Assembly (NCBI GenBank): GCA_017454375.1
Contig: JAFTDB010000021.1
Location: 1-60,430 of the forward strand
DNA from: Acholeplasmatales bacterium
GTDB lineage: Bacteria > Bacillota_I > Bacilli_A > Acholeplasmatales > Anaeroplasmataceae
Direction: 5' to 3'
Length of the DNA stretch: 60,430 nt
Shown piece by piece: positions 1 through 9,202 of this stretch (position 1 is its first letter; the number at the start of each line of letters is the position of its first letter). The notes under the pieces were generated by a model, which was not told the DNA's origin, made no database searches, and saw only the letters and a program-made list of their open reading frames with translations. Made by a program: the position numbers and the translations under genes.

Positions 1-29
1 ACGGCGATATTTATTTTTTATATTATCAT

Positions 30-70
30 CCTCAAAGATTTTTAAAAAATCACTAATTTGAGGATTTTTA
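30..70 (+). terminator. hairpin with T-run, probable terminator of an upstream plus-strand gene
   Basis: CCTCAAA (30-36) pairs with TTTGAGG (57-63), an inner GATTTTT/AAAAATC can extend the stem, and ATTTTT follows on the plus strand. It probably ends a gene lying left of the window. Confidence 0.5.
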
Positions 71-137
71 GTCTTGGTTCAATTAACTTATTAAAAATAT
101 TATAAATTTGTACTTGATTATTAATAGTTAATCACCT

Positions 138-158
138 TATTATGATTATATCATAATA
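138..158. promoter_or_regulatory. palindrome, operator-like
   Basis: TATTATGAT (138-146) and ATCATAATA (150-158) are perfect 9-base inverted repeats around a 3-base centre. The symmetry and AT content resemble Fur/PerR-type operators, but no gene start is adjacent, so the protein bound is unknown. The rest of 71-337 holds no gene that I can see. It contains a second inverted repeat, TATCTATT/AATAGATA (182-189 and 205-212), around a GC-rich loop. Confidence 0.35.
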
Positions 159-337
159 GTCTTAAAAAAAGATAAAAAAAATATCTATTAAGGAACCGGC
201 CCAAAATAGATACTACTATTATATTCTAAAAAAACAAGATGTCAATTGTATGAAAATGATAAAACGTTTTCAATTGTTTGTTAAATTATCTTTTTATAAA
301 GCCATTTCTTCTCATTTTTCTTCTTTAAAATTAGTCT

Positions 338-366
338 TTGACTATCTAAATGTTTTTTGCTATAAT
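338..366 (+). promoter_or_regulatory. sigma-A type promoter of the DtxR/MntR gene
   Basis: TTGACT (338-343), a 17-base spacer and TATAAT (361-366) form a near-consensus promoter. The predicted transcript start, about 373, falls inside the inverted repeat at 371-390. Confidence 0.8.
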
Positions 367-370
367 ATTA

Positions 371-390
371 GTTAGTTAAATAAAACTAAC
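371..390. promoter_or_regulatory. candidate autoregulatory operator of the metal regulator
   Basis: GTTAGTT (371-377) and AACTAAC (384-390) are perfect 7-base inverted repeats with a 6-base centre, placed on the transcript start. The pattern resembles the TTAG...CTAA ends of DtxR/IdeR-type boxes. Binding by the adjacent regulator is inferred from position and symmetry only. Confidence 0.5.
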
Positions 391-407
391 ACATGAGGTG
401 ATTATTT

Positions 408-779
408 ATGCTAATTTTAGAATCTGGCGAAGATTATTTAGAATCAATATTAAAGCTTTCTGAAGAAAAGGATGCTGTACACGCAATAGATGTAGTAAAT
501 GATTTAGGCTTATCAAAACCAAGTGTATCAATAATGCTTAAGAAGCTTAAAGCTAATGGTTATGTAGATATAGATGATAATAATCATCTTCATTTAACTA
601 AATCAGGTAAAGAGATTGCTGAAAGAATCTACGAAAGACATAAAATATTAACTGATATTTTAAGAAAGCTTGGAGTAGATGAAAAAATAGCTGAGGAAGA
701 CGCATGTAAGATTGAACATGATCTTTCTAAAGAAACATTTGATGTAATAAAGAAATATTACAATAAGAACTTAAAATAA
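408..779 (+). CDS. DtxR/MntR-family metal-dependent transcriptional regulator
   Basis: Short (123 aa) member of the DtxR/MntR family, which represses metal uptake genes when Mn or Fe is bound. The N-terminal winged helix-turn-helix covers about residues 5-65, with a recognition-helix motif LSKPSVSIMLKKL. The dimerisation/metal region follows (ERHKILTDILRKLGV). Likely metal ligands are D9, E12, the H of ERH, and the E/C/E/H cluster in EEDACKIEHDL. The Cys in this cluster is closer to DtxR/TroR than to Bacillus MntR. It lacks the C-terminal SH3/FeoA domain, so it is of the short MntR-like type. GAGGTG precedes the ATG. It is monocistronic, with its own promoter, a palindrome on the start site and a terminator. 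Whether it senses Mn or Fe cannot be told from sequence. Confidence 0.88.
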   Translation: MLILESGEDYLESILKLSEEKDAVHAIDVVNDLGLSKPSVSIMLKKLKANGYVDIDDNNHLHLTKSGKEIAERIYERHKILTDILRKLGVDEKIAEEDACKIEHDLSKETFDVIKKYYNKNLK

Positions 780-801
780 AAATCCCGTTTGGGATTTTTT
801 T
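778..801. terminator. bidirectional terminator between converging genes
   Basis: AAAAATCCC (778-786), loop GTTT, then GGGATTTTT (791-799) and more T. It serves the regulator on the plus strand and, by symmetry, the homoserine dehydrogenase gene that converges on it. Confidence 0.85.
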
Positions 802-1849
802 AATCTTTATATTCAGCAATAAATTTATATTCTTCTTCTAATTTGTCTACAATCTTGATATTGTTGCTATTATCTACTACATAATATTTATTAATATTGT
901 TATTAATAGATAATTTATTCTTATTAACATAATCATTATAATTATGTCCACTAAGAACTAATTTAACATCCTCTAGGATTATAGCTCCTGTAGGATTACC
1001 ACCAGCACCAGCCCCGTGGTATTCATATGAGCCTTTATTAGTTCTTACAATTACTCTATTATATGAATCATCAGTTCTAGCAAGTGGATGAGTAGGATCT
1101 AATAATGTTGGAATAGTCTTTATACAAATATTATTACCATTAAGTTTAATAGATGATATAGATTTTAAAATGTAGCCTCTATTTTTAATATCATTAATAA
1201 TATCTAAGCTAACATTTTTAATTCCATATGTTAATACATCTTTTAAATCTAATTTAGTATTATATGCTATATCAGCCATAATAGTAATTTTTCTTAGTGA
1301 ATCTAGACCAAGTAGGTCATTATCACAATTTCTTTCAGCATAACCAAGCTCTATTGCTTTATTAACTACATCATCAAGCTCCGAACCGAAATACATATTA
1401 GTTAAAATATAATTTGTAGTTCCATTAGTAATGGCTTCTATTTCTAATACTTCTTCACGATTTCTTATTTCAAATAAGTTTTTAACAATTGGAACTGAGC
1501 CACATACTGCAGCCTCAAATAAGAAATATACATTATTAGCTTTTGCTAGATTAGTTAATTCATCAATGTAGACTGCCACAACCTCTTTATTAGCTGTAAC
1601 AACATTCTTACCACTTGATAAGCATTTCTTAATCATATTGTAGGCGAAATCCAAGCCACCTAGTGTTTCAACTACAACAAAAACATCCTTATCATTTATA
1701 ATATCATCAATATTATTAGTTTTAATTACTCCTTTTGGAGTATTTTTTTCTGGTCTATCAAATATGTATTTAACATCTACATTAGCTTTTATAGCATTGT
1801 TATAAAAGCCACTACCAACTACGCCATAGCCTAATATTGCAACTGACAT
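800..1849 (-). CDS. hom: homoserine dehydrogenase, short form without ACT domain
   Basis: Reduces aspartate semialdehyde to homoserine with NAD(P)H, the branch point to threonine and methionine. The Rossmann motif GYGVVGSGF is at residues 7-15. It is followed by the conserved GKNVVTANKEVVA and by the catalytic-domain motifs ITNGTTNYIL and GYAERNCDNDLLGLDS. At 349 aa it stops after the catalytic domain and lacks the C-terminal ACT domain of about 80 residues seen in the usual 430-residue enzymes, so feedback inhibition by threonine through that domain is not expected. GGTGG precedes the ATG. It is the last gene of the ABC-F/pcrA/hom cluster, 16 bases after pcrA. No other threonine or methionine genes are in the window. 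Confidence 0.9.
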   Translation of the reverse strand: MSVAILGYGVVGSGFYNNAIKANVDVKYIFDRPEKNTPKGVIKTNNIDDIINDKDVFVVVETLGGLDFAYNMIKKCLSSGKNVVTANKEVVAVYIDELTNLAKANNVYFLFEAAVCGSVPIVKNLFEIRNREEVLEIEAITNGTTNYILTNMYFGSELDDVVNKAIELGYAERNCDNDLLGLDSLRKITIMADIAYNTKLDLKDVLTYGIKNVSLDIINDIKNRGYILKSISSIKLNGNNICIKTIPTLLDPTHPLARTDDSYNRVIVRTNKGSYEYHGAGAGGNPTGAIILEDVKLVLSGHNYNDYVNKNKLSINNNINKYYVVDNSNNIKIVDKLEEEYKFIAEYKD

Positions 1850-1865
1850 AATCCCACCACCATTA

Positions 1866-3962
1866 TTAGTTTTTCTTTTTAATTACTTTAATTGCAGGAT
1901 GATTTAAATTTAAATCCTTAATTCCGAATTCCTGTTTGAAGGCAACCTTTGCGTTTTCTCCATCAGTTTTAATAACTACACCAAATCCAAATTTATCATG
2001 CTGGATAATATCACCAGCTGAGAATTTTGAATCAGATTTTGATTTAGGTTCTTTTAGAACCTTTTTCTTTTTATCAGATTTCTTTATTAAGGTATTATAG
2101 AATCCTTTATCAATTTCCTTTATGAATCTAGATTCTATCATATCAGTTTCCTTACCAAAGAGGAATCTTGTTTTAGCACTGGTTATGAATAATCTTTCCT
2201 TAGCTCTTGTAATACCTACATAAAATACTCTTCTTTCCTCTTCTATGTCCTTATCTGTAACAACATTCAAAGATGGGAAGATAGACTCTTCTAGAGCTAC
2301 TAAAAATACTACGCCAAACTCTAGTCCCTTAACCTGATGATATGTAGATAATGTTACTGCGTCCTCTTCTTCAAGCTTATCATCATTTTCATTTAAAAGG
2401 GATAAATCATATAAAAGAAGCTCAAGTGAATCAAGTGGATCATCACCATCATATTTATATCTAGCGATATATGATTTAAATTCTTTGACGTTATTGATTT
2501 TATCAATAGCGACCTCTTCATCATTTAATCTCTTTAATTCATCAAAATATCCAGTCTTTTCACAGATGATATCAATTATGTCAGGTAGATTCTTTAAATT
2601 ATTAAGCTCATCTGATAACTCTAAAATAAGCTTTTTAAACTTATTTAAATTATCATTATCAAGTACATCTATTGCTTCAAAAAGTGATGTCTCTTGAATG
2701 TTTTTAATATCTGTAAGCTTACTGATAGTTGTAGGGCCTATTTTTCTTCTAGGCACATTGACTATTCTTAGGAATGCAAAATCATCATCATGATTTACAA
2801 TTAGCTTTAGATAAGCAATCATATCCTTAATTTCGGCTCTAGAATAGAATGATATATTACCATATATCTTATATGGGATTTGATATTTTAATAGTAAATC
2901 CTCATATCCTCTAGATACATAATTAGCACGATATATAATTGCGATATCTGAATATTTATACCCATCTAATAATAGCTTTTTAATTTCATCAATGATGAAT
3001 CCTTTTTCAACCTTACTGTTTTCAAAGCATTTATAAATAGGCTTTTTACCAGTCTTATCATTAGATGTTAGATTCTTTTCAATTTGATTAGGATTTTGTT
3101 TAATTACCGCATTTGCGATTTCTAGTATTTCTGTTGTAGAACGGTAATTCTTTTCAAGTAATATTAATTTTGTGTTCTTATATTCATCTAAGAACTTCTT
3201 GATATTTTCTATTTTAGCTCCTCTAAATGAATAAATAGATTGGAAGTCATCACCTACAACAAAGATGTTCTTATTCTTTGCTGATAATAGCTTTAATAAT
3301 TTATATTGAACCTCATTAGTATCTTGAAATTCATCTACTAGAATATATTCAAATTTATCTTGATAATGATCTAAAACGATTGGATGATTTTCAAATAGCT
3401 CAATTGTCTTTAAAAGTAAATCATCAAAATCTAATAGATTATTATCTTTTAAATGCTTTTCATATTCATCATAAACATAATCAAAATATTCTAATGTTAA
3501 TGGTCCTAGCTTAGGTAGATTACCATAGTTTTTCTTTCTTGATATCCAATCTCTAAATTTCTTAGGATTTTCATCAATATTTCTTTCCTTCATTATATCC
3601 TTTACTATCTTATTTGAATCCTCATCATCTAAGATAGTAAAGAATCTAGTATAGCCACCAAGGCGAGTTATTTCACCTCTTAAAATACGTGAACAAAAAG
3701 AGTGGAATGTTGACACCCACATTCTATCTGTCTCATCATCAATTAATTTGGCAATTCTTTCCTTCATTTCATTTGCCGCCTTATTGGTGAATGTTACAGC
3801 AAGGATATTATCTTTTTTCACTTGATGATCTTTGATTAGATGCGCAATACGCATAGTTAACACTCTAGTCTTACCAGAACCAGCCCCGGCCATTACCATT
3901 ACTGGGCCTTCAGTTGTGGTAACCGCTAATCTTTGATTATCATTTAAAGATGATAAATCCAT
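1866..3962 (-). CDS. pcrA: ATP-dependent DNA helicase, UvrD/PcrA type
   Basis: Superfamily 1A 3'-5' helicase acting in nucleotide excision repair, rolling-circle replication and removal of RecA from DNA. The Q motif (LNDNQRLAV) lies near residue 6 and Walker A GAGSGKT near 26. Then come motif Ia AVTFTNKAANEMKERI, motif II DEFQDTN, motif III VGDDFQSIYSFRGA, motif IV NYRST, motif V STYHQVKGLEF and motif VI GITRAKERLF. The C-terminal tail from about residue 650 (HDKFGFGVVIKTDGENAKVAF) matches the PcrA Tudor-like RNA-polymerase-binding domain. The 698 aa length is near that of Bacillus PcrA. The start is 2 bases after the stop of the upstream ABC-F gene, so the two are probably cotranscribed and translationally coupled. 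Confidence 0.93.
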   Translation of the reverse strand: MDLSSLNDNQRLAVTTTEGPVMVMAGAGSGKTRVLTMRIAHLIKDHQVKKDNILAVTFTNKAANEMKERIAKLIDDETDRMWVSTFHSFCSRILRGEITRLGGYTRFFTILDDEDSNKIVKDIMKERNIDENPKKFRDWISRKKNYGNLPKLGPLTLEYFDYVYDEYEKHLKDNNLLDFDDLLLKTIELFENHPIVLDHYQDKFEYILVDEFQDTNEVQYKLLKLLSAKNKNIFVVGDDFQSIYSFRGAKIENIKKFLDEYKNTKLILLEKNYRSTTEILEIANAVIKQNPNQIEKNLTSNDKTGKKPIYKCFENSKVEKGFIIDEIKKLLLDGYKYSDIAIIYRANYVSRGYEDLLLKYQIPYKIYGNISFYSRAEIKDMIAYLKLIVNHDDDFAFLRIVNVPRRKIGPTTISKLTDIKNIQETSLFEAIDVLDNDNLNKFKKLILELSDELNNLKNLPDIIDIICEKTGYFDELKRLNDEEVAIDKINNVKEFKSYIARYKYDGDDPLDSLELLLYDLSLLNENDDKLEEEDAVTLSTYHQVKGLEFGVVFLVALEESIFPSLNVVTDKDIEEERRVFYVGITRAKERLFITSAKTRFLFGKETDMIESRFIKEIDKGFYNTLIKKSDKKKKVLKEPKSKSDSKFSAGDIIQHDKFGFGVVIKTDGENAKVAFKQEFGIKDLNLNHPAIKVIKKKN

Positions 3963-3964
3963 AA

Positions 3965-5545
3965 CTAATCCTCTCTTTGCATGTACTCCTCGTAGCTTTC
4001 GTTTCTATTCTCTACACTTCCATCTGGTTTAATAACAATGATACGGTTTGATACAGTCTCAAGTAATTCGGCATCATGAGATGAGAATAGGAATACTCCC
4101 TTGAATGCCTGCATACCATTGTTTAGTGATGTAATAGATTCCAAATCTAAATGGTTAGTTGGATCCTCAAAAATTAATACATTGTTTCCTTCAATCATTA
4201 ATTTTGCTAAATTACATCTAATCTTCTCTCCACCAGATAACACTCTACACTTCTTTAGTGATTCCTCACCAGAGAATAACATTCTTCCTAAAAATGAACG
4301 GATGAATGTTTCTGTCTTATCAAATTCAGAATAATCTCTTAGCCAATCTACTAAAGATAAGTCCTTATCAAATAATTCTTTATTATCTTGGAATAGGTAA
4401 CCTACTGAAGTTGTAACACCCCATTTGAACTTACCTGTATAATTCTCGTCCTTACCAACTAGGATATTAAACAATCTAGTGATTTGTTGAGAGTTTTCGG
4501 CTAGGAATGCTACCTTATCAGTATTATCTATTTTGAATGATACATTCTTTAATAATCCATCAGGTGTAGATAGATTAGTTACCTCTAATATATCATTACC
4601 CAAATCACGATTAGGCTTAAATCCAACGAATGGATAACGACGTGATGATGGTTCGATATTTTCAACATCAATCTTTTCAAGTAGCTTCTTACGAGATGTT
4701 GCTTGACGTGATTTAGATTTATTAGCACTGAATCTCGCAATGAATTCTTTTAATTCTTTAATCTTTTGTTCGCTCTTCTTATTTTGATCCTTCGCTTGTT
4801 GTAAGGCAAGTTGTGATGATTCATACCAGAATTCATAGTTACCTACATAAAGCTTAATTTTACCAAAGTCAACATCACAAATGTGTGTACAAACATTGTT
4901 CAAAAAATGTCTATCGTGAGATACGATAAGAACTGTGTTTTCAAAGTTTAATAAGAAGTTTTCAAGCCATCTAGTAGATTTGTAATCTAGGTTGTTAGTT
5001 GGCTCATCTAAAAGTAGAATATCAGGATTACCAAATAATGCTTGAGCAAGTAAAACCTTAATCTTTAGTTTAGAGTCCAAGTCCCCCATTAATGTATCAC
5101 ATAGCTCTTCGCCGATACCAAGGCCACTAAGTAATACCTTCGCATCATCCTCAGCCTCCCAGCCACCGATTTCAGCAAATTCACCCTCAAGCTCAGAAGC
5201 TCTAATTCCATCCTCTTCAGTGAAGTCCTCTTTAGAGTATAAAACTTCCTTTTCATCCATTATTTCAACTAGTCTTTTATATCCTAATAAAACAGTCTTT
5301 AATACTGTCTCGTTATTGTAGGCATTTTGATCTTGCTTTAAAACGCTCATTCTTTCGTTTTTATCAAGACATACCTCACCAGTAGTTGATTCTATTTCAC
5401 CAGATAAAAGCTTTAAAAATGTAGTCTTACCAGCACCATTGGCACCAATAATACCGTAACAGTTCCCCTTAGTAAATGTTAGGTCAACATGTTCAAACAG
5501 CTTTCTTCCGCCATATTGTAATCCTAGATTAACAGTTTTTAACAT
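3965..5545 (-). CDS. ABC-F family ATPase (YkpA/YbiT-like) with one degenerate ATP site
   Basis: Soluble protein with two ABC domains and no membrane segment, 526 aa. The family (YkpA/YbiT/EttA relatives) binds the ribosomal E site. Domain 1 has Walker A GANGAGKT at residues 34-41 and Walker B ILLLDEPTNNLD, but its signature is degraded (LMGDLDSKLK where LSGGEK is usual). The P-site tRNA-interaction linker, with basic coiled coil FSANKSKSRQATSRKKLLEK, follows near residues 265-300. Domain 2 has an intact signature LSGGEKIR, but its Walker A is lost (AENSQQITRL, no GKT) and Walker B reads IFEDPTNHLD. Since each ATP site is built from Walker A of one domain and the signature of the other, one site is fully intact and the other fully degenerate. 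This is not an obvious antibiotic-resistance ABC-F. Confidence 0.85.
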   Translation of the reverse strand: MLKTVNLGLQYGGRKLFEHVDLTFTKGNCYGIIGANGAGKTTFLKLLSGEIESTTGEVCLDKNERMSVLKQDQNAYNNETVLKTVLLGYKRLVEIMDEKEVLYSKEDFTEEDGIRASELEGEFAEIGGWEAEDDAKVLLSGLGIGEELCDTLMGDLDSKLKIKVLLAQALFGNPDILLLDEPTNNLDYKSTRWLENFLLNFENTVLIVSHDRHFLNNVCTHICDVDFGKIKLYVGNYEFWYESSQLALQQAKDQNKKSEQKIKELKEFIARFSANKSKSRQATSRKKLLEKIDVENIEPSSRRYPFVGFKPNRDLGNDILEVTNLSTPDGLLKNVSFKIDNTDKVAFLAENSQQITRLFNILVGKDENYTGKFKWGVTTSVGYLFQDNKELFDKDLSLVDWLRDYSEFDKTETFIRSFLGRMLFSGEESLKKCRVLSGGEKIRCNLAKLMIEGNNVLIFEDPTNHLDLESITSLNNGMQAFKGVFLFSSHDAELLETVSNRIIVIKPDGSVENRNESYEEYMQRED

Positions 5546-5561
5546 ATTTACTCCTTAATTA

Positions 5562-5587
5562 ATAAGGGCTGCAAAAGCAGTCCTTAT
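5562..5587 (-). terminator. hairpin between glnS and the ABC-F gene
   Basis: ATAAGGGCTGC (5562-5572), loop AAAA, GCAGTCCTTAT (5577-5587): an 11-pair stem with one G-T pair. The minus-strand tail after it is only ATTAATT, so it may be a weak terminator or a processing hairpin and not a full stop. Confidence 0.5.
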
Positions 5588-5593
5588 ATGTTT

Positions 5594-7240
5594 TTATAGT
5601 TTAAATGAAGATTTTAATTCACAAGTACGGTTAAATACTAATAAATCATCTGTAGAATCTTTATCAGTTACATAATAACCGTTTCTAATGAATTGATAAT
5701 GATCAAGTGGCTTTGTTGAAGCTAAAGATTCTTCTACATAACCATATTTAACTGATACTGAATTTGGATTAATTCTCTCGGTGAAATCTAAGTCCTTATT
5801 CTCTTCAGTTTCATCAACCATTAATGGTTCGAATAATCTGAATTCAGCCTTCTTAGCTGTAGTAGCTTCTACGAAATGGATATTACCATTTGGCTTTCTA
5901 CCATCAAAGCCGCTACCACTTCTAGTTTCAGGATCGTATGTAGCATGTACAACTGAGATTTCACCATTTTCATCATATTCAACAGATGTAGCCTTGATGA
6001 AATATGCATGCATTAAACGTACCTCTACACCTAAAGCAAGACGTTTCCAATGCTTATTAGGCTTTTCTAAAATGAAGTCGCTCTTTTCGATATATACTTC
6101 TTTAGAGAAGGCAATCTTACGAGAGCCCATTTCTTCGTTTTCTTGGTTGTTAGGACAATCTAGATATTCTACTTGTCCTTCTGGATAATTATCAATAATA
6201 ACCTTTAATGGTTCAATTACTGCGTTAGGTCTTGGTGCCTTAAGCTTTAAGTCATTACGTAATGCTTCAAATAATTCATCATTAGTTACAGTTGAGTTAA
6301 CTCTTGATAAGCCTGTACCTAGGATGAAGTTACGAATTGAATCAGGTGTGAAGCCACGTCTACGTAAGCCACATAAAGTAGGCATTCTTGGATCATCATA
6401 GCCAGATACTAATTTAGAATCAACTAGGATTCTTAAATATCTCTTTGACATGATTGTGTTGGCGATATTTAATCTACCAAATTCATATTGATGAGGTGTA
6501 TGTTCTGTTTCACAGTTTTCTACTACCCAATCATATAATACTCTATGGTTATCATATTCGATTGAGCATAGTGAATGTGTGATACCTTCAAACGCATCTT
6601 GAAGTGGATGTGCGAAGTCATACATTGGGAAGATACACCATTTGTTACCTTGACGATGATGATTGATATGTAATATACGATACATTACTGGGTCACGCAT
6701 GTTGATGTTAGGTGATGCCATATCGATTTTAGCTCTTAATGTCTTTTCGCCATCTTTGAATTCACCCTTACGCATTCTTTCGAATAGGTCTAGGTTCTCT
6801 TCAACACTTCTATCACGCCATGGAGAATTCTTACCAGGTTCACTTAGTGTGCCACGATATTTAGAAATTTCTTCTTGTGATAAATCATCAACATAAGCTA
6901 ATCCCTTTTTGATTAGCATAATTGCTTTCTCATATGTTTTTTCAAAATAGTCAGAACCATAATAAACATTCTTTGGTTCATATCCTAACCATTTTAAATC
7001 ATATAAAATACCATCAACGAATTCTTGATCCTCTTTAGCAGGGTTAGTATCATCAAAACGTAGGTTAGTATAACCATTTAAAGCTTTAGCAAGCTCAAAG
7101 TTAGTGATGATAGCTCTTGCATGTCCTATATGTAAATAAGCATTTGGTTCTGGTGGGAAACGAGTAATTATTTCTTTTACTTTTCCACTTTCTAAATCAG
7201 ATTCCATTATTGTTCTAATAAAATTATTTATTTCAGCCAT
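5594..7240 (-). CDS. glnS: glutaminyl-tRNA synthetase
   Basis: Class I synthetase charging tRNA-Gln directly with glutamine. The HIGH motif appears as PNAYLHIGHARAI near residue 31 and the KMSKS equivalent as IMSKRYL near residue 267. GlnRS-specific blocks FDDTNPAKE, RDPVMYRI and CIFPMYDFAHPLQDA are present. The C-terminal anticodon-binding beta-barrels (from about 340) end normally at 548 aa. Most Gram-positive bacteria lack GlnRS and make Gln-tRNA with GatCAB; possession of glnS here fits the subset of Firmicutes relatives thought to have acquired it. It lies 60 bases downstream of tsaD and may be cotranscribed with the t6A block. Confidence 0.95.
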   Translation of the reverse strand: MAEINNFIRTIMESDLESGKVKEIITRFPPEPNAYLHIGHARAIITNFELAKALNGYTNLRFDDTNPAKEDQEFVDGILYDLKWLGYEPKNVYYGSDYFEKTYEKAIMLIKKGLAYVDDLSQEEISKYRGTLSEPGKNSPWRDRSVEENLDLFERMRKGEFKDGEKTLRAKIDMASPNINMRDPVMYRILHINHHRQGNKWCIFPMYDFAHPLQDAFEGITHSLCSIEYDNHRVLYDWVVENCETEHTPHQYEFGRLNIANTIMSKRYLRILVDSKLVSGYDDPRMPTLCGLRRRGFTPDSIRNFILGTGLSRVNSTVTNDELFEALRNDLKLKAPRPNAVIEPLKVIIDNYPEGQVEYLDCPNNQENEEMGSRKIAFSKEVYIEKSDFILEKPNKHWKRLALGVEVRLMHAYFIKATSVEYDENGEISVVHATYDPETRSGSGFDGRKPNGNIHFVEATTAKKAEFRLFEPLMVDETEENKDLDFTERINPNSVSVKYGYVEESLASTKPLDHYQFIRNGYYVTDKDSTDDLLVFNRTCELKSSFKL

Positions 7241-7300
7241 ATATTTAACCTCTTATCTTTTTTATTTTACTATAAAAGTCTATAGAATTAAATGATTAAA

Positions 7301-8317
7301 TCATTTAGTTGAAAAATCTTCCAAATCAAGTGATGCATAAGCATTAAGTGATAGGTCAAAATCTCTTTTTAAATATTTATTTTGATAATATCCAGCTGCC
7401 GCAATCATTGCTGCATTATCTGTACAATACTTAATTGATGGGATACAAATATTATATGTACCATCATTTTGTGCATTGAATCTTTCCTTTAATCCTTTGT
7501 TAGCTGAAACACCTCCAGCAACAACGATATTCTTAACACCCATCTGTTTAGCTAAATCAAATGTCTTATTAACTAATACCTCTGATACAGATGCTTGGAA
7601 GGATGCGCATAAATCTTCTTTATTTGTTTCAACTCCACGCTGGTTATTATTATGTACTAGATTGATTACTGCACTCTTTAAGCCAGAGAAGCTGAAATTA
7701 TAGCTTCCATCATTTAAATAAACTCTTGGTAGATTGTATACATCATGTCCTTGATGAGCAAGCTTATCTACTGCAGGGCCACCAGGATATGGAAGCCCAA
7801 CAACTCTTGCTACCTTATCGTATGCTTCACCTACGGCATCATCAAGCGTCTCACCAACTATTTCAAATGAGAAGTGATCCTTCATATAGATTAGCTCTGT
7901 ATTACCACCAGAAACAAGTAAGGCAACTAGTGGGAACTTCATTTCATTTTCAATAGCGTTAGCATAGATATGTCCAGCTAGGTGATGTACACCAATGATT
8001 GGCTTTTTATACATTAGGGCAAATGTCTTTGCGGCATTTACACCAACAAGTAATGAGCCGATAAGTCCAGGTCCCATTGTAACACATACCAAGTCGATAT
8101 CCTCAGGCTTAACATTTGCTTCTTCAAATGCTTGCTTGAAAACAAGTGATACCTGGTATACATGGTTACGAGATGCAACCTCTGGTACAACTCCACCAAA
8201 TTTTTCATGAATTTTTATTTGTGAATTTATTACGTTTGATAATACTTCCTTACCATCTCTTAAAATGGCTACTGAAGTTTCATCACAACTTGATTCAACG
8301 CCTAATACTAACATCAT
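7301..8317 (-). CDS. tsaD: tRNA N6-threonylcarbamoyladenosine transferase TsaD
   Basis: Transfers the threonylcarbamoyl group to A37 of ANN-decoding tRNAs, in complex with TsaB and TsaE. It belongs to the ASKHA ATPase fold. The start [13 protein letters not shown], the metal-binding pair in [10 protein letters not shown] (near residue 110), the nucleotide loop [34 protein letters not shown] and the C-terminal [13 protein letters not shown] are all intact. The 338 aa length is typical. It is the last gene of a contiguous block with tsaE and tsaB, so all three non-TsaC subunits are made together; the TsaC/Sua5 enzyme is not in the window. Confidence 0.96.
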   Translation of the reverse strand: MMLVLGVESSCDETSVAILRDGKEVLSNVINSQIKIHEKFGGVVPEVASRNHVYQVSLVFKQAFEEANVKPEDIDLVCVTMGPGLIGSLLVGVNAAKTFALMYKKPIIGVHHLAGHIYANAIENEMKFPLVALLVSGGNTELIYMKDHFSFEIVGETLDDAVGEAYDKVARVVGLPYPGGPAVDKLAHQGHDVYNLPRVYLNDGSYNFSFSGLKSAVINLVHNNNQRGVETNKEDLCASFQASVSEVLVNKTFDLAKQMGVKNIVVAGGVSANKGLKERFNAQNDGTYNICIPSIKYCTDNAAMIAAAGYYQNKYLKRDFDLSLNAYASLDLEDFSTK

Positions 8318-8318
8318 A

Positions 8319-8786
8319 TCACCTTTTTATATTTTTAAATTCAACATTTATTACCTTTGATAAATCATTAGGATTCATCTTAATCTGCATTCCAATTCTT
8401 CCTGCAGAAAAATATATATAATCATATGCTAACGCATCTATATCGACAATAGTCTTAAAACTTTTTTTCATACCTATTGGTGAGCACCCACCTCTAATAT
8501 AACCAGTAACTGTAGTTAAATTAGCAAGTGGTAATAGCTCTAAGCTCTTTTCACCAAATTCCTTAGCACATTTCTTTAAATTAATTTCTTCTGCTATTCC
8601 AACCATTACAACGAAATAATTCTTCTTATTGGTTAGGACAATAGTTTTAAATATCTGCTTAGGGTCTTCCTTGATATAATTTAGAATCTCCATTCCATCT
8701 GAAAATGTTTGTTCTTCCTTATATTCAATTACCTCAAAATCTATTTTCTTTGATTTTAAAATTCTAACTGCGTTAGTTATATTCAT
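8319..8786 (-). CDS. YbaK/EbsC-type aminoacyl-tRNA deacylase
   Basis: The family removes mischarged amino acids, classically Cys from Cys-tRNA-Pro, acting in trans to the synthetase. The 155 aa length matches the free-standing YbaK/EbsC fold. Typical segments are [17 protein letters not shown], the conserved lysine region [16 protein letters not shown], the loop [21 protein letters not shown] and the [16 protein letters not shown] end. The GGCSPIGM loop is the signature of the YbaK group. It overlaps rimI by 4 bases and ends 1 base before tsaD, so it is inside the t6A operon, consistent with a theme of tRNA quality. The substrate is inferred. Confidence 0.9.
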   Translation of the reverse strand: MNITNAVRILKSKKIDFEVIEYKEEQTFSDGMEILNYIKEDPKQIFKTIVLTNKKNYFVVMVGIAEEINLKKCAKEFGEKSLELLPLANLTTVTGYIRGGCSPIGMKKSFKTIVDIDALAYDYIYFSAGRIGMQIKMNPNDLSKVINVEFKNIKR

Positions 8787-9202
8787 AATATCTTTTCCAT
8801 TAAATATGCATCATATTTATTTTCATAATACTCTTTTCTAACATTAATTGTATTAAAGCCATACTTTGTATAGAAGCTAATGGCATTTTTATTATTCTCA
8901 TTAACCTCTAAAATAATTCTTTTAATACCCTTAATATCATTAAGCATAAAGTCAAATAGCTTAGAGCCATAATGCTTATGCTGATAATCTGGATCTATAC
9001 AGAAATTTAGAATTTCTAATATTTCTCCATCAAAGTTAGAAGATATATAGCCGATAATTTTATTATCACTCTCAAACACATAAGTGTATAAGAATTCATT
9101 TTGATAATTAATTCTAAGATAATTACCTAGATTATAACCAAATACCTTATCTTCTAATTTTTCTATTTTTTCAATATCTTCTAAATTATATCTTCTTATC
9201 AT
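8783..9202 (-). CDS. rimI: GNAT N-acetyltransferase, RimI type
   Basis: GNAT-fold acetyltransferase; RimI acetylates the N-terminal alanine of ribosomal protein S18. The acetyl-CoA loop lies in ILNFCIDPDYQHKHYGSKLFDFML (around residues 65-90; Q/R-x-x-G/A type, with KHYGS) and is followed by LEVNENNKNAISFYTKYGF, the usual RimI C-terminal block. The length is 139 aa. Placement between tsaB and ybaK-tsaD is the classic tsaE-tsaB-rimI-tsaD order of Firmicutes, and this supports the RimI name over a generic GNAT. The start overlaps the end of tsaB by 17 bases. Confidence 0.88.
   Translation of the reverse strand: MIRRYNLEDIEKIEKLEDKVFGYNLGNYLRINYQNEFLYTYVFESDNKIIGYISSNFDGEILEILNFCIDPDYQHKHYGSKLFDFMLNDIKGIKRIILEVNENNKNAISFYTKYGFNTINVRKEYYENKYDAYLMEKIL

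Noticed and set aside
264..281. cre-like sequence AAAACGTTTTCA upstream of the metal regulator
   Set aside because: Right half is imperfect, it is 60-75 bases upstream of the promoter and no sugar gene follows; chance in AT-rich DNA is likely.
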